A stretch of DNA of 64,000 nucleotides from JBQSUQ01 sp052384575 (GCA_052384575.1 JBQSUQ010000007.1); one strand, 5' to 3'. Positions 27,073 to 34,624 are shown, counted from the stretch's first letter. Program-made: numbers and translations. The notes: generated by a model not told the origin, from the sequence alone.

Positions 27073-27126
27073 AAAAAATCTGCACCTTAATCAGTTGGTT
27101 TTTAGTCCAACTTTTGGGGTGCAGAT
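26643..27126 (-). mobile_element. IS3-family (IS150-like) remnant
   Basis: Holds an orfA and one terminal repeat. The end near 27074-27126 (TGATCTGCACCCC, then AAAAGTTGGACTAAAAACC) is of the IS3/IS150 type. The orfB half is absent, cut at the junction with the IS1-like remnant. Insertion truncates the oxidoreductase gene at 27126. Confidence 0.8.
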
Positions 27127-27392
27127 CAGACGCTCACTTTGTCGCCGATTTGAAATTCGCCAGCGTCATCGCCCACCGCCACGACCACACCTGCCCCTGC
27201 ATAACCCAAAGTCGCAGGGAACACAGAGTCAATCACATACGCCCCTTCCCGATACATCATCTCGGCACGGTTTAGTCCCAAAGCGTGCATTTGGATTTGC
27301 ACTTCGCCCGATTTTGGGGCGGGGATTTGTACATCAACGATTTGCAGGACATCAGGCGAACCTGTTTTTGTAAATTGGATTTGTTTGCTCAT
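27126..27392 (-). pseudogene. Zinc-type alcohol dehydrogenase/quinone oxidoreductase, N-terminal fragment
   Basis: 88 residues of the GroES-like domain (QIQFTKTGSPDVLQIVDVQI, ALGLNRAEMMYREG, ATLGYAGAGVV). After GDKVSV the frame enters the IS3-type end and stops. A matching C-terminal fragment lies at 33453-34020 on the same strand, on the wrong side for a simple insertion. Confidence 0.82.
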
Positions 27393-27514
27393 TGTTTTGA
27401 CCTATATTAAAAATGGGCGTATTTTAGCGTTTTAAAATAACAATAAGAATGGCGAAAAATGGGAAGTTGGTTTTTAAAAATGGAAAGATTGGGCGTTTTA
27501 GTCCGTCTGAAAAA

Positions 27515-27537
27515 ATGCCGTCTTAAAAAAGTGCGGT
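27515..27537 (+). repeat. Degenerate Neisseria DUS next to a Haemophilus uptake signal
   Basis: ATGCCGTCTTAA (27515-27526, one mismatch to the DUS) is followed two bases later by a perfect AAGTGCGGT (27529-27537). A second degenerate DUS (ATGCCGTCTTAA) is at 27584-27595. These lie in the 27393-27811 gene-free stretch. Confidence 0.8.
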
Positions 27538-27696
27538 TGTTTTTCAGACTGGTTTGGTTGTCAAAAACTGTTTGAATAAAACAATGCCGTCTTAAAAAAG
27601 CATCAAAGATGTAGGGTGCAACTTGTTGCACCATTTTCCTGATGAAATATTGGGTTGGTGCAATGACGCACACTGCGAAACTGTTTGAAAAACACA

Positions 27697-27737
27697 ATGC
27701 CGTCTGAAAAAGTATTAAAGACCTTTTCAGACGGCAT
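27697..27737. repeat. Inverted pair of Neisseria DNA uptake sequences
   Basis: Perfect ATGCCGTCTGAA at 27697-27708 and its complement at 27726-27737. Inverted DUS pairs commonly serve as terminators in Neisseria. It lies downstream of copA. Confidence 0.92.
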
Positions 27738-27738
27738 A

Positions 27739-27770
27739 AAAAACACCGCTTTATCAAAAGCGGTGTTTTT
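27739..27770. terminator. Terminator downstream of copA
   Basis: CACCGCTTT stem with its complement and T5. The same 28-nt sequence (27744-27771) recurs exactly at 30273-30300. Confidence 0.85.
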
Positions 27771-27811
27771 GAGGTCGTTTTGTCATTGGAAGAAGCCTGC
27801 GGGGCTGTGGT

Positions 27812-30004
27812 CTACAACTTGCTTTTGCGCAGCCGCAGTGCGTTGCCGACCACGGATGCCGAGCTTAGGCTCATCGCCAGTGCGGCAATCATCGGCGAGA
27901 GCAGCCAGCCGGTAAAGGGGTACAGCACGCCGGCGGCAACGGGAACCCCCAGGCCGTTGTATAAGAAGGCAAATAACAGGTTTTCCTTCATATTGCGCAC
28001 GGTGGCCTCAGACAATTTGCGTGCGGTGGCAATACCCCGCAAATCGCCTTTGACCAGCGTGATTTGCGCACTGCTCATTGCCACATCGGTGCCGGTACCC
28101 ATTGCGATGCCGACATCGGCTTTGGCCAGTGCGGGGGCATCGTTGATGCCGTCGCCTGCCATTGCGACCACCCGCCCTTCGTTCTGAAGCCGCTCGATCA
28201 GTGCCAGTTTGTCGGCGGGCTTGACTTCGCCGTGCACTTCGTCGATGCCCAGTTTTGCGCCCACGGCGTTTGCCGTGGTCAATCCGTCGCCGGTTGCCAT
28301 AATGATGCGCAGGCCGGCTGCTTTGAGCGAGGCCAATGCTTCGGGGGTGCTGTCTTTTACAGGATCGGAGACGGCAAGCAGTCCCGCAAGATGTCCGTCC
28401 GCAGCCAGATATATCACGCTGGCACCTTCACTGCGCAGGGATTCGGCCTGCTCGATCAGTGGTTCGACGCTAAGCCCGTTCTGCTGCATAAACGCCGTGT
28501 TGCCCAGTGCCAGCGCACGCCCTTCAACCACGCCGCTCACGCCGATGCCGCTGCCTGAATCAAACTGTTCGGGTTTGCTCAGCTTCAGCTGTTGTGCCCG
28601 TGCGGCCTGCACAATGGCGTCGGCCAGCGGGTGTTCGCTGCCCTGATCCAAGCTGGCGGCCAAACGCAGCACTTCTTCGGCGGAAAAGCCTGCTGCCGCA
28701 ACGGCACGGTCAAAGGCGGGTCGGCCTTCGGTGAGTGTGCCGGTTTTATCAATCACCAAAGTGTCTACTCGCCGCAAGTTTTCGATAGCGGCGGCATCAC
28801 GGAACAATATGCCCCTGCCTGCCCCGCGTCCTGTGGCGACCATCACCGACATCGGCGTGGCCAGTCCCAGTGCACAGGGGCAGGCGATAATCAAGACCGC
28901 AACGGCGTTGATCAACCCGAACACCCAAGACGGTTGCGGGCCGAACACGCCCCAGACAAAGAAAGTGGCAACGGCGACGGCGACAACCGCCAGTACGAAA
29001 TAGCCTGCCACCCCGTCGGCCATACGCTGCATCGGTGCTTTGGAGCGCTGCGCCTGGGCCACCATCTGGACAATCTGCGAAAGCACTGTTTCCGAACCGA
29101 TGCGCTCGGAGCGGATGACGAGCGCACCGCCGGTGTTGAGCGTGGCGCCGATGACTTTGTCGCCGGTGGCTTTGCGCACCGGCAGCGGCTCGCCGGTCAG
29201 CATCGATTCATCTACCGAGCTTGCGCCCTCAACCACCACGCCATCGACAGGCACTTTTTCGCCGGGGCGCACACGCAGAAGGTCGCCGATGTGGATGTGG
29301 CTGAGCGGCACATCTTCTTCAGCACCGCCCGGGCCGATACGCCGTGCGGTTTTGGGCGCCAGTCCGAGCAGGGCCTTGATTGCCGCCGAAGTCTGCGACC
29401 GGGCTTTGAGTTCGAGCATCTGGCCGAGCAAGGTCAGCGAGATGATGACGGCCGCCGCCTCAAAATACACGCCGACCCGCCCCATCGATACAAACGATGC
29501 CGGAAAGATGCCGGGTGCAGCGGTGGCAACAACGCTGTAAACGAAGGCTGCACTCGTTCCCAGTGCAATCAGCGTCCACATATTGGGACTACGGTTTGCC
29601 AGCGACTGCCAACCCCGTGAGAAAAACGGCAGCCCCGCCCACAGCACGATCGGCAGCGACAGCACCAGCTCTACCCAGCTTTGTGCGGCCATATCCATCA
29701 GGTTCAGACGCTCGCCGAACATCGCCAGCACCAGCACTGCCGCCGTCAGGGGCAGCGTGTACCAAAAGCGTCGGGAAAAATCACGCAGCTCCGGATTGTC
29801 GTCGTCCAATTCAGGCATCAGCGGCTCCAATGCCATACCGCAAAGAGGGCAGTTGCCGGGGCGGTCTTGCCGGATTTCCGGATGCATCGGGCAGGTGTAG
29901 CCCGAAGCAGCCGCTGCATCGGACGGTGTCTGCACAGGGCGGTGCTGTCCGTGTCCGTGTCGGCACTCGTGGTGTTTGGGCGGTTTGTGTGTTTCTTGCT
30001 TCAT
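27812..30004 (-). CDS. copA: Copper-translocating P-type ATPase CopA
   Basis: Exports Cu(I) from the cytoplasm. A His-rich N-terminus is followed by a heavy-metal-binding domain (YTCPMHPEIRQDRPGNCPLC), membrane helices, the phosphatase loop TGEP, the CPC motif (IIACPCALGLATPM), DKTGTLTEG with the phosphorylated Asp, the HP motif (SEHPLADAI) and GDGINDAP. It has no classical CxxC HMA domain. The start at 30004 follows AGGAGA; the frame from 30028 is less likely. The gene is visibly GC-rich compared with its host and flanked by Neisseriaceae uptake sequences, so it was acquired. Confidence 0.94.
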   Translation of the reverse strand: MKQETHKPPKHHECRHGHGQHRPVQTPSDAAAASGYTCPMHPEIRQDRPGNCPLCGMALEPLMPELDDDNPELRDFSRRFWYTLPLTAAVLVLAMFGERLNLMDMAAQSWVELVLSLPIVLWAGLPFFSRGWQSLANRSPNMWTLIALGTSAAFVYSVVATAAPGIFPASFVSMGRVGVYFEAAAVIISLTLLGQMLELKARSQTSAAIKALLGLAPKTARRIGPGGAEEDVPLSHIHIGDLLRVRPGEKVPVDGVVVEGASSVDESMLTGEPLPVRKATGDKVIGATLNTGGALVIRSERIGSETVLSQIVQMVAQAQRSKAPMQRMADGVAGYFVLAVVAVAVATFFVWGVFGPQPSWVFGLINAVAVLIIACPCALGLATPMSVMVATGRGAGRGILFRDAAAIENLRRVDTLVIDKTGTLTEGRPAFDRAVAAAGFSAEEVLRLAASLDQGSEHPLADAIVQAARAQQLKLSKPEQFDSGSGIGVSGVVEGRALALGNTAFMQQNGLSVEPLIEQAESLRSEGASVIYLAADGHLAGLLAVSDPVKDSTPEALASLKAAGLRIIMATGDGLTTANAVGAKLGIDEVHGEVKPADKLALIERLQNEGRVVAMAGDGINDAPALAKADVGIAMGTGTDVAMSSAQITLVKGDLRGIATARKLSEATVRNMKENLLFAFLYNGLGVPVAAGVLYPFTGWLLSPMIAALAMSLSSASVVGNALRLRKSKL

Positions 30005-30094
30005 CACAATTTCTCCTGTTGGGTTCATAGGGTCATCACCGGTCGTTTACCGAAAAAGCAGGTACGGATTGGGCCGGTCAGAATGACGGTTTTT

Positions 30095-30128
30095 TTCAGG
30101 CTGCCTGCAAATACCGATGCCGTCTGAA
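30095..30128. repeat. Two Neisseriaceae uptake sequences of different dialects
   Basis: AGGCAGCCTGAA (Kingella-type dialect) on the minus strand at 30095-30106, and ATGCCGTCTGAA (Neisseria type) on the plus strand at 30117-30128. They lie upstream of copA; no clear MerR-type promoter was found there. Confidence 0.88.
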
Positions 30129-30225
30129 AAAGCAGAAGGTTCAGAACATCGCTTGCCGATGTGTCCGACAAGTCGGCATCATCATTTCCTTGGGGCTTGT
30201 TTTAAAGGTTGCCTGAAAACCCCAA

Positions 30226-30266
30226 ATGCCGTCTGAAAAAGCCTTAAACCTGTTTTCAGACGACCT
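30226..30266. repeat. Mixed-dialect inverted DUS pair
   Basis: ATGCCGTCTGAA at 30226-30237 faces AGGTCGTCTGAA (N. mucosa-type dialect) on the minus strand at 30255-30266. It can fold as a hairpin between the DUF305 gene and copA. Confidence 0.85.
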
Positions 30267-30272
30267 CAAAAG

Positions 30273-30300
30273 CACCGCTTTATCAAAAGCGGTGTTTTTG
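30273..30300. terminator. Terminator downstream of the DUF305 gene
   Basis: Exact 28-nt copy of the hairpin downstream of copA, just after the DUF305 stop codon. It implies that copA is not simply co-transcribed with the DUF305 gene. Confidence 0.83.
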
Positions 30301-30311
30301 CCTTATTGCCC

Positions 30312-31058
30312 CTACTGTTTTAGCCAGTCTTGCATCAGCTTGATTTCAGGTTCTTGGGCTTTGATGATGTCTTGAGCGAGCTTTTTCATTTTTTCGTCTT
30401 TGCCGAACTGTAATTGCACTTTTGCCATCTCGACCGCCCCTTGATGATGCGGAATCATTGCTTTGGCAAAGGCAACATCAGGGTTTGGCTCATTGATTGC
30501 CGCCATCATCGCCTCGTGGTGCGCCTTGCCTGCGGCATAGGCCTTGGCGTGCGGGGCTTGCGGGTTTTGGGTTGCGGTGTCTTTACCCGGCAGCCAAGCG
30601 TTCATCAGGTCGATTTCACTTTGTTGTCCATCAATAATCGCTTGGGCAAGTTTTCTCATTGTTTCGTCTTTGCCAAATTCAAGCTGTACTTTTGCCATCT
30701 CAACTGCTCCGATATGGTGCGGAATCATACCTTTGGCAAAAGCGGTATCAGCATCGGCAAGATTGCCCGCTTTGCTCATCTCATCGCCCATCTTGTTCAT
30801 CATTGCAAGATAGGCTTGGGTATGGGGCGGAGCATTTTGAGTATCCATCGCCATAGCAGAGTGGTTCATATTGGCGTGGTTCACCGCTGCGTGCCCGTTT
30901 TGGTTATTTGGGCAGTCGTGGGTGGTTTGGGTGTAGTTATTGTCGCACGCCATCGAGTGCGTCGGCACTTCGTTTTTGCCGTCGGCAAAAGCGGTTGAAG
31001 TCGCCAAAACAACAGCGGCAGCGACAAGATGTACGGCACGGTTTTTGATGAATGTCAT
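30312..31058 (-). CDS. Periplasmic copper-associated DUF305 protein (two repeats)
   Basis: 248 residues with a signal peptide (AVHLVAAAVVLATSTAFA), a His/Met/Asn-rich linker (HANMNHSAMAMD), then two DUF305 modules, each with FAKxMIPHHxGAVEMAKVQL. DUF305 proteins occur in copper-resistance clusters and some bind copper. AAGGAGA lies directly before ATG 31058, which sets the start rather than 31124. It is 80 bp downstream of the metallothionein gene on the same strand, so both are likely driven by the CueR-type promoter at 31382-31412. Confidence 0.88.
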   Translation of the reverse strand: MTFIKNRAVHLVAAAVVLATSTAFADGKNEVPTHSMACDNNYTQTTHDCPNNQNGHAAVNHANMNHSAMAMDTQNAPPHTQAYLAMMNKMGDEMSKAGNLADADTAFAKGMIPHHIGAVEMAKVQLEFGKDETMRKLAQAIIDGQQSEIDLMNAWLPGKDTATQNPQAPHAKAYAAGKAHHEAMMAAINEPNPDVAFAKAMIPHHQGAVEMAKVQLQFGKDEKMKKLAQDIIKAQEPEIKLMQDWLKQ

Positions 31059-31138
31059 TGGATTCTCCTTGTCAAAATGGGCATTGATAACATTGGGCAA
31101 ATGACAGATTCGCCCAATGTCCATTTCACTATTTGGTT

Positions 31139-31288
31139 TTACGATTCACACGCACAGCCGTTGCAAGTGCAGTCATCACAAATGCAGGGCTTGCCGTTTT
31201 GGCATTGGCAGTCCGGACGGCAGTTTTGCCCCGTGCAAGACTGGCAGCCGCAATGGGCGTGTCGGTTTTGAACAAAATCAGCGTTCAT
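31139..31288 (-). CDS. Metallothionein-like 12-cysteine peptide
   Basis: 49 residues containing 12 Cys, arranged as CGCQSC, CRPDCQC, CICDDCTCNGCAC. No other domain. This is the composition of a metallothionein that chelates Cu(I), Zn or Cd as thiolate clusters. CGGAG lies before ATG 31288. It is the first gene after the CueR-type promoter, so copper is the likely metal; that is inference. Too small for many annotation pipelines. Confidence 0.82.
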   Translation of the reverse strand: MNADFVQNRHAHCGCQSCTGQNCRPDCQCQNGKPCICDDCTCNGCACES

Positions 31289-31381
31289 AACAGTTTCTCC
31301 GAATGTTAAGTTAAAGTGGATTATCAAAACAAAGTGCTTTTAAGCGATTAAAAGCATTGCTTTTTTGTTTTGATGTGTGCA

Positions 31382-31412
31382 TCATAAACCCTAACCTTGC
31401 GTTAGGATCAAG
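31382..31412 (-). promoter_or_regulatory. CueR-type promoter of the metallothionein-DUF305 unit
   Basis: On the minus strand TTGATC (31412-31407), a 19-bp spacer, then TATGAT (31387-31382). The spacer holds the dyad CCTAAC-N5-GTTAGG. A 19-bp spacer with a central dyad is the hallmark of MerR-family activated promoters. The regulator gene starts 54 bp away on the other strand. Confidence 0.85.
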
Positions 31413-31465
31413 GGTTATTTTTACTTGATAACATTTTTTTACACACCACTCAATAAGGAGCAACA

Positions 31466-31852
31466 ATGAACATCGGACAAGCGTCTAAATCTACCCAACT
31501 TTCCGTCAAACAAATCCGTGATTATGAAAAAGCAGGCTTATTAATTAACCCATCACGCAGTGAAGCAGGTTATCGGATTTATAACTCCAATGACATCGCT
31601 CGCCTAAAATTCATCGCCAAAGCAAGGGGCGTGGGCTTTTCGCTTGCCCAAATTGGCGAGCTTTTGGCACTGCAAGACAATCCACACCGCAAAAGCTGTG
31701 AAGTCAAAGCGTTGGCAAATACGCACATTGAATTTTTATCAAATAAAATCAAGGAATTAGAAGAAATGAAAACTACTCTTGGGGCGTGGCGTGATGCCTG
31801 TCGTGGCGATGATATGCCAGAATGTTCGATTTTACAGGGGCTTGGGGGATAG
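31466..31852 (+). CDS. cueR: Copper-responsive MerR-family regulator CueR
   Basis: 128 residues. N-terminal MerR HTH (IGQASKSTQLSVKQIRDYEK, AGYRIY), a long dimerisation helix, and the metal loop CRGDDMPEC with two Cys seven residues apart, the Cu(I)/Ag(I)/Au(I) arrangement of CueR. AAGGAG precedes the ATG. It is divergent from the metallothionein gene across the MerR-type promoter and probably also controls the similar promoter at 34090-34120. Confidence 0.9.
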   Translation: MNIGQASKSTQLSVKQIRDYEKAGLLINPSRSEAGYRIYNSNDIARLKFIAKARGVGFSLAQIGELLALQDNPHRKSCEVKALANTHIEFLSNKIKELEEMKTTLGAWRDACRGDDMPECSILQGLGG

Positions 31853-31861
31853 GTTTTTTTC

Positions 31862-31873
31862 AGGCAGCCTTAA
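31862..31873 (+). repeat. Degenerate Kingella-type uptake sequence
   Basis: AGGCAGCCTTAA, one mismatch from AGGCAGCCTGAA, just after cueR. Confidence 0.65.
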
Positions 31874-31899
31874 AAAGTTTATTTTACCCATTTTAAAAA

Positions 31900-31936
31900 C
31901 AAAAACACCGCTTTCAACCCAACGAAAACGGTGTTT
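31900..31936. terminator. Terminator between cueR and the CDF gene
   Basis: ACACCG stem with its complement and T run at the meeting point of converging genes; similar in sequence to the two hairpins at 27744 and 30273. Confidence 0.7.
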
Positions 31937-31940
31937 TAAA

Positions 31941-32555
31941 TTAACTGACTTTTAATTCCGCCCAAGCCCTTTTGATGATTTCTTGACTGGCTTGTAATGC
32001 CAAAAATGCCAAAACAAACGCCACAATTAAATCAGGATATTTTGATTGAAAAAAATAAACTGCCATACCCGCTAAAATTACCGCCACATTACCAATCGCA
32101 TCGTTTCGGGAACACAGCCACACACTGCGGACATTGCTGTCGCCATCACGAAATTTTAATAATATCAACAATGCCGACACATTGATCAATAACGCCAAAA
32201 ATCCCACAATGCTCATTTCAGAATAACTGGGCATTTCCCCATAAAACACACGATAAATGGTTGTCATTAAAATAAATAAACCAAAACCGCCCATCGTTAG
32301 CCCCTTAACCATAGATGCTTTGGCTCGGTAACTTAACGCCATTGGCAAAACAATCAAACTTATCAAATAATTGGCACTGTCGCCCAAGAAATCCAAACTG
32401 TCCGACAACAGCGAAGTTGAACCTGATTTAACCCCCATCACAATTTCCACAAAAAACATTGATAAATTTAATATCAAGACAATCCACAAGGCTTTTTTGT
32501 ACTTGGGCGATTGATGAATGGGCTGATTTGAACCACAACAATTTTGGCACGCCAT
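31941..32555 (-). CDS. Cation diffusion facilitator family exporter
   Basis: 204 residues with five or six membrane segments. It shows CDF-like metal sites in TM2 (SDSLDFLGDSANY) and TM5 (SRNDAIGN), with Asp where many family members have His, and a Cys-rich N-terminus (MACQNCCGSNQ). It lacks the usual long cytoplasmic C-terminal domain. The divergent MerR-type regulator with a Pb/Cd-type operator suggests efflux of a divalent heavy metal; substrate not proven. Confidence 0.8.
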   Translation of the reverse strand: MACQNCCGSNQPIHQSPKYKKALWIVLILNLSMFFVEIVMGVKSGSTSLLSDSLDFLGDSANYLISLIVLPMALSYRAKASMVKGLTMGGFGLFILMTTIYRVFYGEMPSYSEMSIVGFLALLINVSALLILLKFRDGDSNVRSVWLCSRNDAIGNVAVILAGMAVYFFQSKYPDLIVAFVLAFLALQASQEIIKRAWAELKVS

Positions 32556-32590
32556 TTTTTTTGCTCCTGTTTTAAGATGAAATTTGCTAT

Positions 32591-32621
32591 ACTATAAACT
32601 CCGTAGTCATTACAGGGTCAA
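32591..32621 (-). promoter_or_regulatory. MerR-type (PbrR/CadR-like) promoter of the CDF gene
   Basis: Minus strand TTGACC (32621-32616), 19-bp spacer, TATAGT (32596-32591), with a CTGTAAT/TACGGAG imperfect dyad resembling pbr/cad operators. It overlaps the leader of the divergent regulator. Confidence 0.82.
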
Positions 32622-32627
32622 GCCAAA

Positions 32628-33026
32628 ATGTCAAAATTTTTTAAAATAAAACAAGCCAGTGAACAAACAGGCGTACATTTGGAAACCATTCGTTATTATG
32701 AAAAACAAGGCTTAATCGCCCCTACACATCAACAAAACGGCTATCGTGTGTTTGATGAAAATCAGTTAGAACAATTACGCTTTATTAAAACTTGCCGTAA
32801 TATCGGTCTTTCTTTAAGTAACATCAAAACGCTGTTGCAATTACAACAAACGCCTAACAAACAATGCAATGAAATCAATGCACTTGCCGAGCAACATTTG
32901 GCATATTTGGACGAACAAATCACAGAACTACAACAAGTTAAAACTTTTCTAATGCAATTTGTGGGTTGTGAAAATAAAACGGTTGATAAGTGTCAGATTA
33001 TTCAAGGTATTAAAGAAAAAGAATAG
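32628..33026 (+). CDS. MerR-family heavy-metal regulator (CadR/PbrR-like)
   Basis: 132 residues: HTH (IKQASEQTGVHLETIRYYEK, NGYRVF), dimerisation helix, and a C-terminal metal site CENKTVDKC plus an upstream Cys (KQCNEINA). The three-cysteine pattern is that of Cd/Pb-responsive members rather than CueR. It is divergent from the CDF exporter it presumably controls. Confidence 0.83.
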   Translation: MSKFFKIKQASEQTGVHLETIRYYEKQGLIAPTHQQNGYRVFDENQLEQLRFIKTCRNIGLSLSNIKTLLQLQQTPNKQCNEINALAEQHLAYLDEQITELQQVKTFLMQFVGCENKTVDKCQIIQGIKEKE

Positions 33027-33039
33027 CGGAATATTTTTC

Positions 33040-33051
33040 AGGCAGCCTGAA
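33040..33051 (+). repeat. Kingella-type uptake sequence
   Basis: Perfect AGGCAGCCTGAA immediately before the arsenite-pump remnant. Confidence 0.88.
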
Positions 33052-33064
33052 ACCTTTTTCCATT

Positions 33065-33400
33065 ATGGGTTTGATTTTGACGGTGGTGTTGCTGTTTGCC
33101 TTTCAAGCCCAAACCATTATTGCCAATCCCTTGATTATTTTGCTGATTGCCATTCCCTTGCTGGCACAGACTTACGGCATTTTTGCCTTGGCTCACGTTT
33201 TGGCAAAATAGCTCAAATTACCACACGAAATTTCCGCCCCTGCGTGCTTGATTGGCACGAGTAATTTTTTTGAATTGGCGGTGGCAATTTCTTTGTTCAG
33301 TTTGCACTCGGGGGCGGCATTGGCAACGGTGGTCGGTGTGCTGGTGGAAGTGCCTGTGATGCTCTCGCTAGTGTGGTGGCTTAATCGGCAGGTAAAATAA
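33065..33400 (+). pseudogene. ACR3-family arsenite efflux pump, C-terminal remnant
   Basis: Last 110 or so codons of an ACR3 (ArsB-type 2) pump: LLIAIPLLAQTYGIFALA, then TAG (33209-33211), then LKLPHEISAPACLIGTSNFF and GVLVEVPVMLSLVWW. The N-terminal two thirds are missing. A second ACR3 remnant of different sequence lies at 36242-36385. Confidence 0.85.
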
Positions 33401-33404
33401 CGAT

Positions 33405-33436
33405 GTGCCGTCTGAAACTTATTTTTCAGACGGCAT
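33405..33436. repeat. Inverted Neisseria DUS pair
   Basis: GTGCCGTCTGAA (one mismatch) at 33405-33416 faces the complement of ATGCCGTCTGAA at 33425-33436; a terminator-like hairpin with Neisseria origin. Confidence 0.9.
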
Positions 33437-33452
33437 ATTTACCTTAAAACAA

Positions 33453-34020
33453 TCAAACCTTTACCAAAATCTTCCCAATCTGTGCATTGCTTTCCATATA
33501 ACGGTGAGCTTCCGCCATTTCATCAAAAGCAAAAACTTTGTCAATTTCTAGTTTTAATTGACCGCTTGCTAAGCCGTCAAACACGAATTTTTTCGCTTGA
33601 GCGAGTTTTTCTGGTACGGTAGTGATTTCAAACAATTCTCGCACGGTTAAGTGTTTGCCTAAAATTGGGAACACAGGCACGGCGATATCATCGTGGCTTA
33701 ATGCACCGTAGATGATGTATTTGCCGTCTTGTGTCATTGCGTTGATAATTTTTGCTGCTTCTTTGCCACCCACAGGGTCGAACACCAAATTCACGCCTTT
33801 GCCGTTTGTAATTTCTAGTAATTTAGCCGTAACGTCATCTTCTTTGGTGGCAATCACAAAATCCGCCCCTTTCTGTAAAAGCACATCGCCTTTGGCGTGC
33901 GAGACAGAGCAATCACGTTTGCCCCTTGCATTTTGGCGATTTGAATGGTGGCAATGCCTACCGAGCTGGTCGCTCCGCCCAATACAACAAAATCGCCTTT
34001 TTGCACTGTAATGGTACGTT
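33453..34020 (-). pseudogene. Quinone oxidoreductase, C-terminal fragment with frameshift
   Basis: NAD(P)-binding half: TVQKGDFVVLGGATSSVGIA, IQIAKMQGANVIALSRT, then near 33900 the frame shifts by one base and continues KGDVLLQKGADFVIA to AQIGKILVKV. The upstream end runs into unrelated bases at 34020. Together with 27126-27392 it covers most of one oxidoreductase apart from about 45 residues. Confidence 0.82.
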
Positions 34021-34089
34021 GGCATATCTCTACTACAAGCAGTAGGATTTTGAGAAAAATTTTCAAATGATAGAATTTTTTCAGATTAC

Positions 34090-34120
34090 TTGACCTTAAC
34101 CCTAGGTTAAGCTTTAAAAT
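34090..34120 (+). promoter_or_regulatory. CueR-type promoter of the DUF411-multicopper oxidase operon
   Basis: TTGACC (34090-34095), 19-bp spacer with the perfect dyad TTAACC-CTA-GGTTAA, then TAAAAT (34115-34120). The dyad is close to that of known CueR boxes. It lies 39 bp upstream of the first gene. Confidence 0.87.
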
Positions 34121-34158
34121 GATGTCCATTCAATCTCAATAAAAAATAAGGACATCTT

Positions 34159-34614
34159 ATGAAATTACATAAATTCACCCGCTCATTGTTGCTTTTAAGT
34201 TTAGGCATAACCGCTTTTGCTCAAGCACAAACACTTTCTATGGAAGTGTGGAAAAGCCCGACTTGTGGCTGTTGTAATGAATGGATCAGCTATATGCAGA
34301 AAAACGGTTTTGAGGTTAAAGTCAACGAAACAGGCAATTATGATGCTCATAAGCGCTTTAACATTAAATATGAACATGCTTCTTGCCACACAGCCGTGAT
34401 TGATGGCTATGTGATTGAAGGACATGTACCTGCTGAGGATATCAAACGTTTACTCGCAGAAAAACCCGATGCAGTTGGCTTGTCCGCACCTGGCATGCCG
34501 ATTGGTTCACCAGGTATGGACGGTGAAGCATACGGCGGACGCAAAGATCCTTATGATGTTGTTTTAATTAAGAAAAACGGTGAAAGTGAAGTGTTCAAAT
34601 CCTATAACCAATAG
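34159..34614 (+). CDS. Periplasmic metal-binding DUF411 protein
   Basis: 151 residues with a signal peptide (SLLLLSLGITAFAQA). DUF411 signature: KSPTCGCCNEW (the CGCC metal site), a Cys-His in HASCHTAVIDGY, and VEGHVPAEDIKRLLAE-like IEGHVPAEDIKRLLAE. These proteins accompany copper-resistance genes and may deliver or store copper in the periplasm. First gene of a two-gene operon with the multicopper oxidase (10 bp gap). Confidence 0.88.
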   Translation: MKLHKFTRSLLLLSLGITAFAQAQTLSMEVWKSPTCGCCNEWISYMQKNGFEVKVNETGNYDAHKRFNIKYEHASCHTAVIDGYVIEGHVPAEDIKRLLAEKPDAVGLSAPGMPIGSPGMDGEAYGGRKDPYDVVLIKKNGESEVFKSYNQ

Positions 34615-34624
34615 GGGGGAAAGA

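Noticed and set aside
28064..30127. Long plus-strand open frames opposite copA
   Set aside because: They arise from the high GC content of copA; they lack ribosome sites and known domains.
33209..33211. TAG in the ACR3 remnant, counted as more evidence for recoding
   Set aside because: The gene is already truncated by two thirds, so a stop codon there needs no special explanation.
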